A DNA stretch of 64,000 nt from Isoetes taiwanensis (GCA_021234155.1 JAJEKV010000013.1:8447193-8511192); one strand, 5' to 3'. Shown: positions 22,291 to 33,517, counted from the stretch's first letter. Notes: generated from the sequence alone by a model not told the origin. Numbers and translations are program-made.

Positions 22291-23580
22291 ACGACGGAGT
22301 GTGGACCATGCGATTGACATTACTCCAGGGTCTGCTCCTCCATCTCGAGCTCCATATCTAGTCTCGCATCAAGAATCTTTGGAGATCGAGCGTCAGCTTG
22401 TCGATCTTCTTGAGCGAGGTTATATCCGCCCAAGTCGTAGTCCTTACGGTGCTCCTGTGTTATTGGTAAAGAAAAAGGACAAGAGCATGCGGCTTTGTGT
22501 GGATTATCGTGCGCTCAATAAGAACCATCAAGAATCGATACCCGCTGCCACGTATTGATGATCTTTTAGATCGTCTTCAAGGTAGCAAATATTTTTCTAA
22601 GATTGATTTGAAAAGCGGATATCATCAGATAAGGATTAAAGAAGGCCATGAACATAAGACGGCCTTTAGAACACATAATATATGGTTATGCCTTTTGGTT
22701 TAACTAATGCTCCTGCCACATTTATGGCAGCCATGAATGATCTCTTTCGTGACCATCTTCAGAAGGGTGTTATTGTGTATCTCGATGACATTCTTGTGTA
22801 TTCTAAGAGCCTAGAAGAACATGAGGAATTGGTAAAAGTTGTTTTGACTCTATTGCAAAACCATAAATATTTTATTAATCCTAAGAAAAGTTTCTTCTTT
22901 AGAGATCATATTGAATACTTGGGACATTTTATCTCTGCCTAGGGAATTTCAGTTGATCCACAGAAGGTTATGGCAATACGCACATGGCCTGTACCAAAGA
23001 ACCAACATGATGTAAGATCCTTTCTTGGTCTTGCAAGTTTTTATCGTAAGTTTGTTAAGAATTTCTCTCTAGAAGCAACACCTTTGACTAATTTGTTGCG
23101 TAAGAATGTTCCATTTCGATAGACTCAACAAGCTGATCGAAGCTTTATGAACCTTAAGAATGCATTAACAATGGCTCCTATTTTGACCATCGCAGATCCT
23201 CACAAGCCTTATGATGTTATGACAGATGCAAGTGATTATGGAATCGGAGCTGTATTAATGCAAGAGGGAAAAGTTATTGCTTATGAAAGTCATAAGTTTT
23301 CTAGTGCAGAAACTAATTATTCTGTTTATGATAAAGAATTTCTAGCTATGATTTATGCTCTCCAGAAATGGAAGCATTACTTAATGAATGCTGACTTCTG
23401 TGTTAAAACTGACCATCAAGCTTTACGCTATTATTCTACACAACCTGTTATGAATAAACGACAAGCAAGATGGCTTGCATTCATAGCCAACTTCCAGCCC
23501 TTTGAAATCATTTATATTCCTGGAAGTAAGAATGTGGTGGCAGATGCTCTGAGTCGAAGAGCTCATGCTAATGCAATTTC
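22291..23580 (+). pseudogene. Chromovirus reverse transcriptase and RNase H, broken
   Basis: Domains seen in order: [12 protein letters not shown], then after a frameshift near 22530 [13 protein letters not shown] and [13 protein letters not shown]. After a short deletion near 22680 come [12 protein letters not shown] and the active site VYLDDILVYS (about 22770-22800). In-frame TAG codons interrupt the frame at 22940 and 23120, the latter where Trp is expected. RNase H follows with DASDYGIGAVL, YDKEFLAMIYAL and TDHQALRYY. Integrity is lost, but each motif is well preserved, so the disruptions are few and recent. Confidence 0.92.
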
Positions 23581-24888
23581 AGTGGTCACCACTGATTTTG
23601 CTAGCCAATTTCCATCACTTTATAAGCATGATCAAGAATTTAAGCAGGTTTTCTCTAGCTTGACTCGGAAAGAACGAAGTCAAGCCGAAATTTCTCTCTA
23701 TAAAGATTATTCTCTTCAAGGAAATCTTCTTTATTTTAAGAATCGTTTATGTGTACCTAATTGTAAACCATCTCGTTCTCTTATAATTAGGGAAGCCCAT
23801 GAGAAACCATATGTTGCACATCCCGGTTTCTCTAAGACTTATGAACACGTGGCTTCTGTGTATTATTGGCCACGCATGAAAACTGATATTGAACGTTTTG
23901 TCCAAGGATGTTTGGTGTGTCAACGCATGAAGCTTGATACTCACCGTCCTGCTGGGCTCTTACATCCATTAGATATCCCAAAGGAGAGATGGGAATCAAT
24001 ATCTATGGATTTTATCACAGGACTCCCAAGAACCTTACGAAAGAATGATGCAATCCTGGTCATTGTTGACCGATTGACTAAGTTGGCACATTTTTTGCCA
24101 TGTAAGAAAGCCATTACTGTGGCAGCCGTAGCTCAACTATTTATTAAAGATGTTTTAAGCTACATGGTCTCCCTAAGTCGATTGTGTCCGATCGAGATTC
24201 AAAATTTATCTGGTCATTTTGGACAAGTTTATTTGAGTCTCTTGGAACGTAACTTAAGTTTAGTTCATCTTATCATCCCGAAAAACGATGGTCAAACGTA
24301 AAGGACTAATCGAACTCGAAGCTATGTTACGGCTATACTGCAAATAAACCTACATTGTGGGAAGATTATCTTCCACTCATAGAGTTTGCCTATAATAGCT
24401 CATTGCATGCTTCTACAGGTGTTACTCCTTTCCATGCAGCATATGGCTTTACTCCTCGGACACCTGCTAATTGGTTGGCGAATTCTCGAGTAGAGATGGC
24501 TAATCAAGTTGTTGAGGAGATGGGTGGTATTATTACTGCCGTAAGAGATAAGTTAAGTCATGCACAACTCCAACAAAAGAAGTTTGCTGATCGCCATCGA
24601 AGACATTTAGAATTTTCGGTGGGAGAGAAGGTGGTGTACATTGCACCACACCGTTATGCTTCCGTGAACAAGAAGTATCCAAAGTTACGAGCAAGATACT
24701 TTGGACCTTATGAAATATTGTGCAAGTTCAATGATGTAAGTTATGAACTTAAGCTTCCCATTACGTGGAAGAAAGTCCATCCAGTATTTCACGTTTCACT
24801 CTTGAAACCTTTCATTGAAAGTGAAACAACTCAGTTGGAACCTGAGGATGCACTGCCACCTCAGTTTGTTGAGGCAATAAGGTTCTAG
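23581..24888 (+). pseudogene. Chromovirus integrase and GPY/F-like domain, broken
   Basis: The HHCC zinc site is present (HPGFSKTYEH... then CLVCQRMK), followed by the first catalytic Asp in SMDFITGLPR. The second catalytic block is out of frame after about 24180, and the DGQT block near 24290 is again shifted. The frame is restored at 24355 with WEDYLPLIEFAYNSS and ends in RYFGPYEI and VHPVFHVSLLKPF. The enzyme from this copy cannot be functional. Confidence 0.92.
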
Positions 24889-25066
24889 TGGAACCTCTTA
24901 AGATCTTGGATACGAGAGAGAGAGAGTTCTGACCCGTCGAACAACGGTATTGGAATACTTGGTCCAATGGAAAGGTTTGCCTATCGAAGATGCAATATGG
25001 GAATCATCTTCCTTTGTCGCTGACTATCCTGAGATTCTGAAAGAATACTTGGGACTTCGACAATGA
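24889..25066 (+). pseudogene. Chromodomain at the end of the chromovirus polyprotein
   Basis: After a frameshift at about 24888 the sequence reads TVLEYLVQWKGLPIEDAIWE and then SFVADYPEIL. The WKG and A-x-W-E positions are those of retroelement chromodomains, which guide integration to particular chromatin. It ends at TGA 25064-25066. Confidence 0.9.
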
Positions 25067-25085
25067 GGACATTGTCTTCTTTAAG

Positions 25086-25095
25086 TCGAAGGGAA
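25086..25095 (+). other. Polypurine tract next to the 3' LTR
   Basis: CGAAGGGAA directly precedes the 3' LTR start. It is short, but in the expected place for second-strand priming. Confidence 0.6.
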
Positions 25096-25253
25096 TGTAA
25101 GAAACCATGATCATGGTAGAAATACAAAATATACTGTATTTATACTTTTCATTTTGGGACTTATGTCCTCTATTGTACCATTTTTGAGTTACGTAATATA
25201 AGAAAGAGTATTATATAGTAAAACTGGCATTCTCTCTCTTGGGGTTCCTTACA
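25096..25253 (+). repeat. 3' LTR of chromovirus (158 bp)
   Basis: Identical to the 5' LTR except for the missing 25-bp block. The TSD TGCCA follows directly. Confidence 0.95.
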
Positions 25254-25366
25254 TGCCACGCAGGCTCCAACATGCCATCTAGGCTCCAACATGCCAAGGT
25301 GGCTCAGGCATGCCACCTAGGCTCAAGCGTGTCATCTAGGCACCCCAAGTGGTGACATGGCATGCC
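25254..25366 (+). repeat. Minisatellite array resumed after the chromovirus
   Basis: The same about 19-bp units continue in the same orientation as before the insertion and fade into AGTGGTGACATGGCATGCC. Confidence 0.93.
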
Positions 25367-25486
25367 AAATAAGCAAGGTCAAGTTTTGACTAGGCCAAAA
25401 ATGAAAAGATGTCCATCTTTGGTCTTTTCATTGGGTGATGTTGGCAAATTTTAGGTGACATGGCTAGATGATGGTGACATGGATAT

Positions 25487-26675
25487 GATGACTAGGACTT
25501 TATGCAAGAAATATGATAACCTTTGAAATTTTTGTAGAGGAGTTTGGCAAGGGATAGAATAGAGGGATCTTGAAGCACTTAAAGCGCTGACACCCTTCCC
25601 CAAATCGAACCAGGTCAGGACTTTGCGCAACTTTCTCACCAGAGGGGAGAGGCCAGACCCCAGGAGATGGACCTCAGAAAGGTTGTCGAGGCAGCCTTTC
25701 CTATCAGCGCTCCTCTGGGAGGGAAAATGCCAATTTCCCCCCCCTCCGAGAGCTCAATTTTCCTATCCGACCATTGAATCCGTCATTCAAGTAACCTGCT
25801 TCGAGCAGGCTCAAAAAATCCAAGATCCGTTTGGGAGAACTTATCAAACCACGAAGCGTCCTGCGGGTTGACCGCGTAGAAAACCAAGTGTTTTGTCGTT
25901 CGGGCAGTACAAAGGCTCTGGAATGGAGATTCGACTTCGCCGTCCGCAATGGCGAAATTACCCCAGGGACCAAGTTACATGGTCATTTTGGCAATGAAAG
26001 AAACACGAACCCTCTACATAGCAGTATTCCGCAGCCACCTCCTAGGCCAATTGACTACGAACGTGTTGGACATGAGCTACTTTTGTGCTTCTTGGAGAAG
26101 GGGTGGTCTTCTGCCCACGAAACTTGGTCCCCAGGGTAAAGTCTATATTTTGAGTCCATTGGCAGAGTCGGTTCACAGTTTTGGAGTGAGAGATTTGCCC
26201 GTCCATGGTCAGGGGCCTTCGGAAGAGGACCTTTGGGGCAAACTGCTTTCCGAAGGTTTTAAGGGTCCGTCTTCTGGCATCAACACCCTCCCTCTACGTG
26301 ATGACATTGTGCAAGATCCTGGTCGAATCTGACTAGGATACGGCCTCCAAAATGTAAACCCTGTCTGTTGCTAGGTTATTGAAAGGTTTGTATTATGGAG
26401 GTCGAATTTTAGTCGGTTGCACTTGGGACATGGTCGAGAAGCTGCAGTTGAAAATGTGAAGCAATAGGAACTGAAGGAATGGGATTTAGATTTATCTTCC
26501 TCCCAGTGTGGCAAATAAAAGTCAAGAGCACCTTTTGCAGCAGCAAAATTGCGGGATGGCCAATAGATCCAAACTCTGTTATTTCAGTTGCCATGGCTCC
26601 GCATGTGTGTTTAGCAAAGGTGCACCTAGCTATCCAATAAAACGACCACGTTTTGGCCTCCAAAACGTAAACCCT
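25487..26675 (+). repeat. Left arm of a large imperfect inverted repeat
   Basis: From GATGACTAGGACTT to GTAAACCCT this arm pairs with 26696-27546. The left arm has about 300 bp (around 25560-25860) with no partner on the right, and other small indels. ORFs in it carry no recognisable motif. Confidence 0.88.
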
Positions 26676-26695
26676 ACAATAACCTAGCAACACAC

Positions 26696-27546
26696 AGGGT
26701 TTACGTTTCGGAGGCCAAAACGTGGTCATTTTCTTGGATAGCTAGGTGCACCTTTGCTAACACACATGCGGAGCCATGGCAACTGAAATAACAGAGTTTG
26801 GATCTATTGGCCATCCCGAATGATCCCAAACAATTTTGCTACTGCAAAAGGCGCTCTTGACTTCTAATTGCCACACTGGGAGGAGGATAACTCCAAACCT
26901 CCATCAGTTCCTATTGCTTCATGTTTACAATTGCAGCTTCTCAACCATGTCCCAAGTGCAACCGACCTATAACGTAAACCCTTCAATAACCTAGCAACAC
27001 ACAGGGTTTATGTTTCGGAGGCTATATCCTAGTCAGATTCGACCAAAATCTTGCACAATGTCATCACCTAGAGGGAGGGTGTTGAGCCCAGAAGATGGAC
27101 CTTTAAAACCTTTCGGAGGCAGTTTGCCCCAAAGGTCCTCTCCCAAAGAACCCTAGCCACGGACGGGCAACTTTCCCACTCCGGAACTATGAACTGACTC
27201 TGTCAATGGACTCAAAACGTTGACATTACCCTGGAGACCAAGTTTCATGGGCATAAGACTACCCCTTTTTCAAGAAGCACCAAAGTAGCTCATGTCCAAC
27301 ATGTTCGTAGTCAATTGGTCTAAGAGGTGGCTGCAGAATACTACCATGTAGTGGGTTCGTGTTTTTTTCGTTGCAAAAAATGACTGTGTAACTTGGTCAC
27401 TTGGTCCCTAGGGTAATTTCTCCGTTCTGGATGGCATGGCGAAGTCGAATCTCCATTATGGAGTCTTTGTACTGCCCGAACGACAAAATGCCTCTACCAA
27501 ATTCCAAAGGTTATCATATTTCTGGCATGAAGTCCTAGTCATCATG
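26696..27546 (-). repeat. Right arm of a large imperfect inverted repeat
   Basis: Begins AGGGTTTACGTTTCGGAGG after a 20-nt loop (26676-26695) and ends GAAGTCCTAGTCATC. The block AATAACCTAGCAACACAC followed by AGGGTTTA occurs both at the centre and again near 26980, so the structure is nested. Minisatellite lies outside both arms in opposite orientations. Confidence 0.88.
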
Positions 27547-27547
27547 C

Positions 27548-27878
27548 CCACATGGCATGTTTGAGCCACCTTGGCATGTTTGAGCCTAGGTGGCATGTTG
27601 GAGCCCACATGGCATGTTTGAGCCACCTTGGCATGTTAGGGCCTAGGTGGTATGTTTGAGCCAGGTGGCATGTTTGAGCCACCTTGGCATGTTGGAGCCT
27701 AGGTGGCATGTTGGAAGCCCACGTGGCATGTTTGAGCCACCTTGGCATGTTGGAGCCTAGGTGGCATGTTGGACCCCGTGTGGCACGTTTGAGCCACCAT
27801 GACATGTTTGAGCCACCTTGACATGTTTGAGCCACCTTGGCATGTTTGAGCCTAAGTGGCATGTTGGTGCCTAGGTGG
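27548..27878 (-). repeat. Minisatellite array, inverted block
   Basis: Units read as the reverse complement of the first array (TGGCATGTTTGAGCCACCT, GGCATGTTGGAGCCTAGG). Confidence 0.95.
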
Positions 27879-29060
27879 CTCAAGCATGCCAAGGTGGCTC
27901 AAACATGCCAAGGTGGCTCAAACATGTCACCACTGGGGTTTTTCGATGGCATTCTTGGCAATGGTTATAAAAAAAAAAGATGGCTTGCCATTTGTAGGGA
28001 CCGGATAAATGCAGGTAGCTACGTGGGCTCCCAACATGCCAAGGTGGCTCAAGCATGCCACCTAGGCTCCAACATGCCAAGGTGGCTCAAACATGCCATG
28101 TGGGCTCCAACATGCCACCTAGGCTCCAACATGCCAAGTGGCTCAAACATGCCACCTAAGCTTCAACATGCCACCTTGGCTCAAATATGCCACCTACCTA
28201 GGCTCCAACATGCCAAGGTGGCTCAGACATGCCACCTAGGCTCCAACAAGCCACCTTCGCTCAAACATGCCAAGGTGGCGCAAACATGCCAAGATGGCTC
28301 AAACATGCCACACGGGCTCAAACATGCCACATAGGCTCCAACATGCCAAGTTGGCTCAAACATACCACATGGGGCTCCAACATGCCTCAGCTCCAACATG
28401 CCAAGGTGGCCCAAACATGCCACATGGGCTCAGACATGCCACCTAGGCTCCAACATGCCAAGGTGGCTCAAACATGCCACTTGGCTCAAACATGCCAAGG
28501 TGGTTCAAACATGCCACGCTGGCTCAAACATGCCAAGGTGGCTCAAACATGCCACGTGGGCTCCAACATGCCACCTAGGCTCCAACATGCCAAGGTGTCT
28601 CAACATGCCATCTAGGCACCAACATGCCACCTAGGCTCAAACATGCCAAGGTGGCTCAAACATGCCATGGCTCCAACATGCCACCTAGGCTCCAACATGC
28701 CAAGGTGGCTCAAACATGCCATGTGGGCTCCAACATGCCAAGGTGGCTCAAACATGCCACCTAGGCTTCAACATGCCACCTTGGCTCAAACATGCCAAGG
28801 TGGTGCAAACATGCCAAGATGGCTCAAACATGCCACGCGGGCTCCAACATGCCAAGGTGGCCCACAACATGCCACCTGGGCTCCAACATGCCAAGGTGGC
28901 TCAAACATGCCAAGGTGGGTCCAACATGCCAAGGTGGTTCCAACAAGCCACCTTCGCTCAAACATGCCAAGGTGGCGCAAACAAGCCAAGATGGCTCAAA
29001 CATGCCACGCGGGCTCCAACATGCCACATAGGCTCCAACATGCCAAGGTGCATCAAACAC
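27879..29060 (+). repeat. Minisatellite array, direct block with an insertion
   Basis: Orientation flips back at about 27878. Unrelated sequence occupies about 27936-28020 (it includes a run of A and the word GGGTTTTTCGATGGCATTC), after which direct units continue to 29060. Confidence 0.93.
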
Positions 29061-29064
29061 GTCT

Positions 29065-29520
29065 AGGTGGCATGTTTGATCCATCTTGGCATGTTGGAGC
29101 CTAGGTGGCATGTTGGAGCCCACATGGCATGTTTGAGCCACCTTGGCATGTTGGAGCCTAGGTGGCATAGTTGAGACACCTTGGCATGTTTGAGCCACCT
29201 CGACATGTTGGAGCCCACGTAGCATGCTTGAGCCAACTAGGTGGCATATTGGAGCCCACGTGGCATGTTTGACCCACCTTGGCATGTTGGAGCCCACGTG
29301 GGATGTTTGAGCCACCTTGTCATGTTTGAGCCTAGGTGACATGTTGGAACCTAGGCGACATGTTGGAACCTAGGCGACATGTTGGAGTCTAAGTGGTATG
29401 TTGGAGCCTAGGTTGCATGTTTGAGCCACCTTGGCGTGTTTGAGCTTAGGTGGCGTGCTTGAGCTACCTTGGCATGTTTGAGCCTAGGTGGCATGTTGGA
29501 GCCCACATGGCATGTTTGAG
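29065..29520 (-). repeat. Minisatellite array, second inverted block
   Basis: Orientation flips again at about 29062 and inverted units run to 29520, where unrelated sequence starts abruptly (TTAATATGAACAC). Confidence 0.94.
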
Positions 29521-30159
29521 TTAATATGAACACTAAATTAGCATTCAGATTTAAGTTGTTAATATTTTCTACAAACAAGCATAATCAAGGTCCGCCAACA
29601 TATAAAGCAGTTCGTTTAACATTTGGCTCGAACAGTTTTGCCCACCATATGTCCAATATATGCCCAACTACTAGAGAACCACAGTCTCGCCCTTTCTATA
29701 AGCTCAAGGTAATAATTTTGGAGTGAAGGCAATCAGATTCCATAGCAAAAAACAACTTCCCTTTGTGGCTAATCAAATTAAGTAGATTTAAGCTTCAAGG
29801 CAAGACCAAATAATGCTTGACCACAACAACTGGGCAAAGCTATCTAACCCAAAAGTTCTTATTTTTCAAAACTATCACAAGCAACTGTAATGCAAGTAGC
29901 CATTGAGTCAAACTAACGCTCTAACTATTGCTTGGGTAACACTCGATAATCCGAGCATGTTTGCTGGCAAGTAGTATATGCTGAAAATTAAAATAATGCT
30001 TTTGCTACGCGTAAACCATAAAATAATAATGTAGTATTGTATTCAACGGCCAAGGTAATTAGCAAAGATCTTGATCCCCGTCCTATAATTTTATTGGTTC
30101 TAGAATGAATGGTAGAGTTTGATGAAGAGACCAACGGCAGAGATCGTGATCCGAGCCCT
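29521..30159. other. No gene recognised
   Basis: AT-rich sequence with no family-matching ORF. A word close to GCAAAGATCTTGATCC recurs in two variants near 30060 and 30140. Confidence 0.5.
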
Positions 30160-30272
30160 CTAATTTGATTGGCTCCTTGAAGGGCTACAATTAATGACAT
30201 CTTTGTGTCCTGTTTTTTCTTTCCCACCCTCGGCTATGGCAAATCTGGCCATAGCCATAGCCTTTGTCCCTC

Positions 30273-30393
30273 TTTTCTTCGATCCATAGCCGCCAGAACA
30301 GGGGTTGCTTTGGCAGCCAGTTCCGCAGTAGGCAGAGGAGGTGCCGCAGAAGCCATACTGGCTGCAACAATAGCTGGAGGAACAGGAGGCCAT
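30273..30393 (-). pseudogene. Hevein-type chitin-binding domain fragment
   Basis: The minus strand reads SYCCSQYGFCGTSSAYCGTG and continues CQSNPC, the conserved cysteine spacing of a hevein domain as in class I/IV chitinases. This module binds N-acetylglucosamine polymers in defence proteins. No signal peptide lies before it and no chitinase catalytic domain follows. It is flanked on both sides by GGCTATGG/GCCATAGCC repeats encoding Gly-Tyr-rich or simple sequence, and the frame degenerates by about 30270. It is a domain-sized scrap rather than a gene. It sits just left of the MULE-like element, which may have moved or split it. Confidence 0.8.
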
Positions 30394-30449
30394 ATTGGCT
30401 ATGGCTATGGTGATGGCTATGGTATTAGGCTATGGTGATGGCAATTCCG

Positions 30450-32477
30450 GGGTGAAAATATTCTTACCCCGGTTATTGTGATTCCATCGCAAGATATTCC
30501 ATCCTGCGGAATCACAGACCCTCCGGGAACGGGATCCGTTCCGGAGGCCCCGTTATCCGTAGCTGACAGTGTCAGGTGTACCTTCTGATTGATCCCAGCC
30601 ATCCATCTAAAGGGTGCATCCTGACCGTCCATTTTATACCTTCCGGCGGAATCACCTCGGCAAAAATACCGCCTGCGGACGGAATCACCGCACTTTTATT
30701 CCATGCAACAGAATCACCATCTGGAATATCTCACTAAAAATTCAACGACTGTGGAAGGAAAAGGCCCAACAGTGATAATTTTGCAACGTTGTTTGCAGAT
30801 CCGACAGCCTAAATGGAGCACATCCGGTTTTTTATATCTTCTTCTTACCCTTTCTTGGTTAAATCTTGCAGGTCCGGCAGCCTAAATGGAGCAGATTCGG
30901 CGTTTAAGGCGGGCACCTTAGCAGTTTTGTGTCGATGGATGCCCATGACGTCTGAGGTAAATTCAGGGAGGGGGCCAAGTCTGCAACTCTTAGGATCAAT
31001 CTGGCACTGCAAAAGCAGGTGCTGAAGCTTGCAAGGCATGCACATCAGTCTCCCGTTGTTGGGCCTTCAGAATTCGATGGCAGGGATAGGGTTTGATATA
31101 GAGATGGTAGAATCAAGCTTGGGTTTGCTCGAAGGGTCGATTGAGGTAAATTTGGTTACATCTAAGGGTTTCACAGAAGCAGGCTTGGTGCCATCCAAAA
31201 CCATGGCAAATGCAAATCAGAGGTCGCCCAAGGAGGTAGGTCCGGATTTGGAGTCAGTAGGCCAGTTGCATATGCAAACAACCGCCCTTGCATCTTCGAT
31301 CCGACAGACCACAACAATGCAGGAGTTAGATGCTGCATGTTGTGGCAAATGTTCACCTATCCCTCTGTTTAAATGAAAGTTTTATCTATTTTCTGTATGC
31401 TATTTCATACTTCCAATAGCTTTTCTAATGGCATTGGTCTTTCTGGAAGTAATCTTATCTCTAGATGTGATATATAGAGAGATACATGGTCAGTGCTCAT
31501 CTCTTAGCAAGATGATGAATAACAAGGTGGTGATTCCGTTTTTTGGCATGTTTTTTGTTCTGGCTATTAAACAGGCATGTTTCTTGTTTCTTGTTCTTGC
31601 TTTGAACAAGCCCATGGCATTGTCAATATTGACAAGGGATCAAATCCCCAACCAGAAATGTTCTTGGGAGCATAACAATGGAGATGCACACACAAAATGA
31701 AGTAGCCCAGCTTGTTTATTTGCACCATTGGTTTAGTATTAATTTCCTCATGATCTTCAAGTAACGTAGGCTTCGCTTAAACCATCCTCAACCATTTTTT
31801 ATGGAATCGGGCATAAACTTCTGCTGGGATTGAACCATCTGCCAATTTTTTCTCCCTGCCTGTAGTTATTACAGATTCATAGGTCTGTAGGTGATTCCTT
31901 CCCGAGGAATCATACGCAGTGATTCCACGGGGGAGAATATTATCGCGGTGATTCCACGAGAGAGAATATTTGAGCGGTGATTCCACGGGAAAGAATATTA
32001 TCGGGAGGAATCAGAATATGGTGATTCCATCGGGAGGAATCCCATCTGGGGTGATTCCACTGGGCAGAATCACATGGTTGTGATTCCATCTGGAGGAATA
32101 GCAATGTTGTGATTCTGTCTGGCGGGATACGTAAGTGGCGATTCCATCTCACGGAATCAGACGTTCGTGATTCCATCTGACGGAATAGCATGGTTGTGAT
32201 TCCGTCTGGCGGAATAACAAGGTCGTTCGTGATTCCTTCCGGAGGAATACATTTGCGGGGTGATTCCGTCTGGTGGAATAACTCGGGGGAGATTCCATCG
32301 CAAGGGAGAATTATGGGTGTGATACCACCGGAAGGTATATATTGCCTGAAAGCAACCCTGTCAGGTACGGAAAATGGGGCCTCTGGTACGGATAACGGGG
32401 TCGCGAGCCTGTGGATTCTGCGGGAGGGAATATCTTGCGATGGAATCACAATAACCGGGGTAAAAATATTTTCACCC
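30450..32477. mobile_element. MULE-like transposon, long TIRs and 9-bp TSD
   Basis: Ends begin GGGTGAAAATATT in inverted orientation and are flanked by the 9-bp repeat GCAATTCCG at 30441-30449 and 32478-32486. Inverted similarity extends at least 60 bp strongly (ACCCCGG, TTATTGTGATTCCATCGCAA) and about 100 bp or more weakly (CCCCGTTATCCGTA). Long TIRs plus a 9-bp TSD fit Mutator-like elements. At 2.03 kb with no MURA-type transposase it is non-autonomous. The interior (30.7-31.4 kb) contains ORFs, such as 31029-31376, without recognisable families. These may be captured host fragments. Confidence 0.85.
31890..32335. repeat. Array of about 29-bp GATTCC...GGAATC units inside the MULE
   Basis: About thirteen units start GTGATTCC and include CTGGCGGAAT-like words, so each unit is itself a short imperfect palindrome. 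Related units also occur near the left end (30480-30720). Subterminal repeats of this kind often bind transposase. Confidence 0.88.
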
Positions 32478-32483
32478 GCAATT

Positions 32484-32547
32484 CCGGCAGTGGCACAACC
32501 CCTCTTTTCTTCGATCCGGCAGTGGCACAGTCCCTCTTGTCTTCGAT
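32484..32547. repeat. Tandem duplication, 32-bp unit
   Basis: CCGGCAGTGGCACA followed by a CCTCTT..TCTTCGAT word occurs at 32484 and at 32516. It is followed (32570-32720) by irregular repeats of TCTCGCCATATCC and TAATCT. Confidence 0.85.
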
Positions 32548-32711
32548 CCGACCCTCTGAATTTTGTGAATGCGAGCTACCTAGTCTTTCTACCTAGTCTC
32601 GCCATATCTGGCTTCTACCTAGTCTCGCCATATCCTTAATCTAACTTCTGCCATTTCCTTAATCTTCCTTAATCTCGCCATATCCGTAATCTGGCCATAT
32701 CCCTAGTCTCA

Positions 32712-33228
32712 TTGTCAATCGGCTGCTGCTGGCGCGATACGTCCAAAGAATATAGAGAATCTATTCCTCACTGCCACAATAAGAGGCAAGATGAAAACCT
32801 TTCTTCATCACATGACCGGTTTCCTGATTTAGGCGAGCTTCAAAGCTTCAAAGGTAAGTGATGTTCTTGGTTGCAGACCCGATTCATTTTATTGCATTTG
32901 TTTCTTTTCTTTTACTTTGTCCTTCTTGTTTTGTGCAGAAGCATGGTGAGGCCAAGGTGTCTGTGATTCCCTTGCTGGTTTGCTGGCATCGCAACTCTCA
33001 GGCAAGTAGAAGGACCTCCAGCCAACAGGCAGGTGTAGACTGGTAGCAAGCGTATAATGGAAGTATTTTCCCTTAATACCTGCTACTGGCAAAGCCATAA
33101 TCGATGGGGTAGAGGTTCATTCCTACAGGTTAAATTCCTCCTGCCATTCTTGTTTGGTGTTGCTAAAAAGCTTCTGCCAGAAGTCTTTTCCTCTGTTGTA
33201 CCGAATATGCAGATAGATTTATATTTAG
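32712..33228 (+). other. Possible exon remnants, gene not identified
   Basis: A stretch ending at 32852 in a good donor (AAAG/GTAAGTG) is open and reads LSSSHDRFPDLGELQSFK. Another open stretch follows the acceptor-like TTGTGCAG near 32939. Phases of the two do not fit, so a working gene model cannot be built. Confidence 0.25.
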
Positions 33229-33467
33229 TAGGCACGGCCACATGACCTTTTTTTAGGTATCCCCTTCCCCCTTTTTCAAATTTAGGGGTGGAGCCCCCCC
33301 ACTTAAATGCGGAGGTCACATTTGTGTACCCCTCCTTTTTAGCCCCCGTCCTTATAATTCCTTAAGATTTTTGGAGGCCCTCTCCTTTTTGTTGGAGGCC
33401 CCATCCTCTCCCGTATGGGGAAACGTACATGGAGGGGGTAAGGAAAACCGTCATGTGGCCGTGCCTA
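33229..33467. mobile_element. MITE with 18-bp perfect terminal inverted repeats
   Basis: TAGGCACGGCCACATGAC at 33229-33246 is perfectly inverted at 33450-33467. If the outer TA pair is the target duplication, the element is Tc1/Mariner (Stowaway)-like with ends GGCACGG. The 239-bp interior is C/T- and G-rich with complementary CCCCTTCC and GGAGGGGG stretches, so it can fold back. Confidence 0.85.
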
Positions 33468-33517
33468 GTGTTCCAAACTTTTTATTGTATGGGGAACTGA
33501 TCCTCTTCTTTCTGCAG

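Larger units (their letters stand above)
20852..25253 (+). mobile_element. Ty3/gypsy chromovirus, complete but coding-defective
   Basis: LTRs at both ends (TGTAAG...CTTACA) are flanked by the target duplication TGCCA at 20847-20851 and 25254-25258. A tRNA-Met primer site follows the 5' LTR. Internal order is gag zinc knuckle, protease, reverse transcriptase, RNase H, integrase, GPY/F-like and chromodomain, which defines a chromovirus. It is only 4.4 kb: the N-terminal part of gag is missing right after the primer site. Several stops and frameshifts interrupt the polyprotein. The LTRs are identical over their shared 158 bp, differing only by a 25-bp indel, so insertion is recent despite the broken genes. 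Confidence 0.95.

Noticed and set aside
25623-26332. Overlapping ORFs inside the inverted repeat
   Set aside because: Three frames on two strands are open over the same DNA with no motif. The right arm does not preserve the frames.
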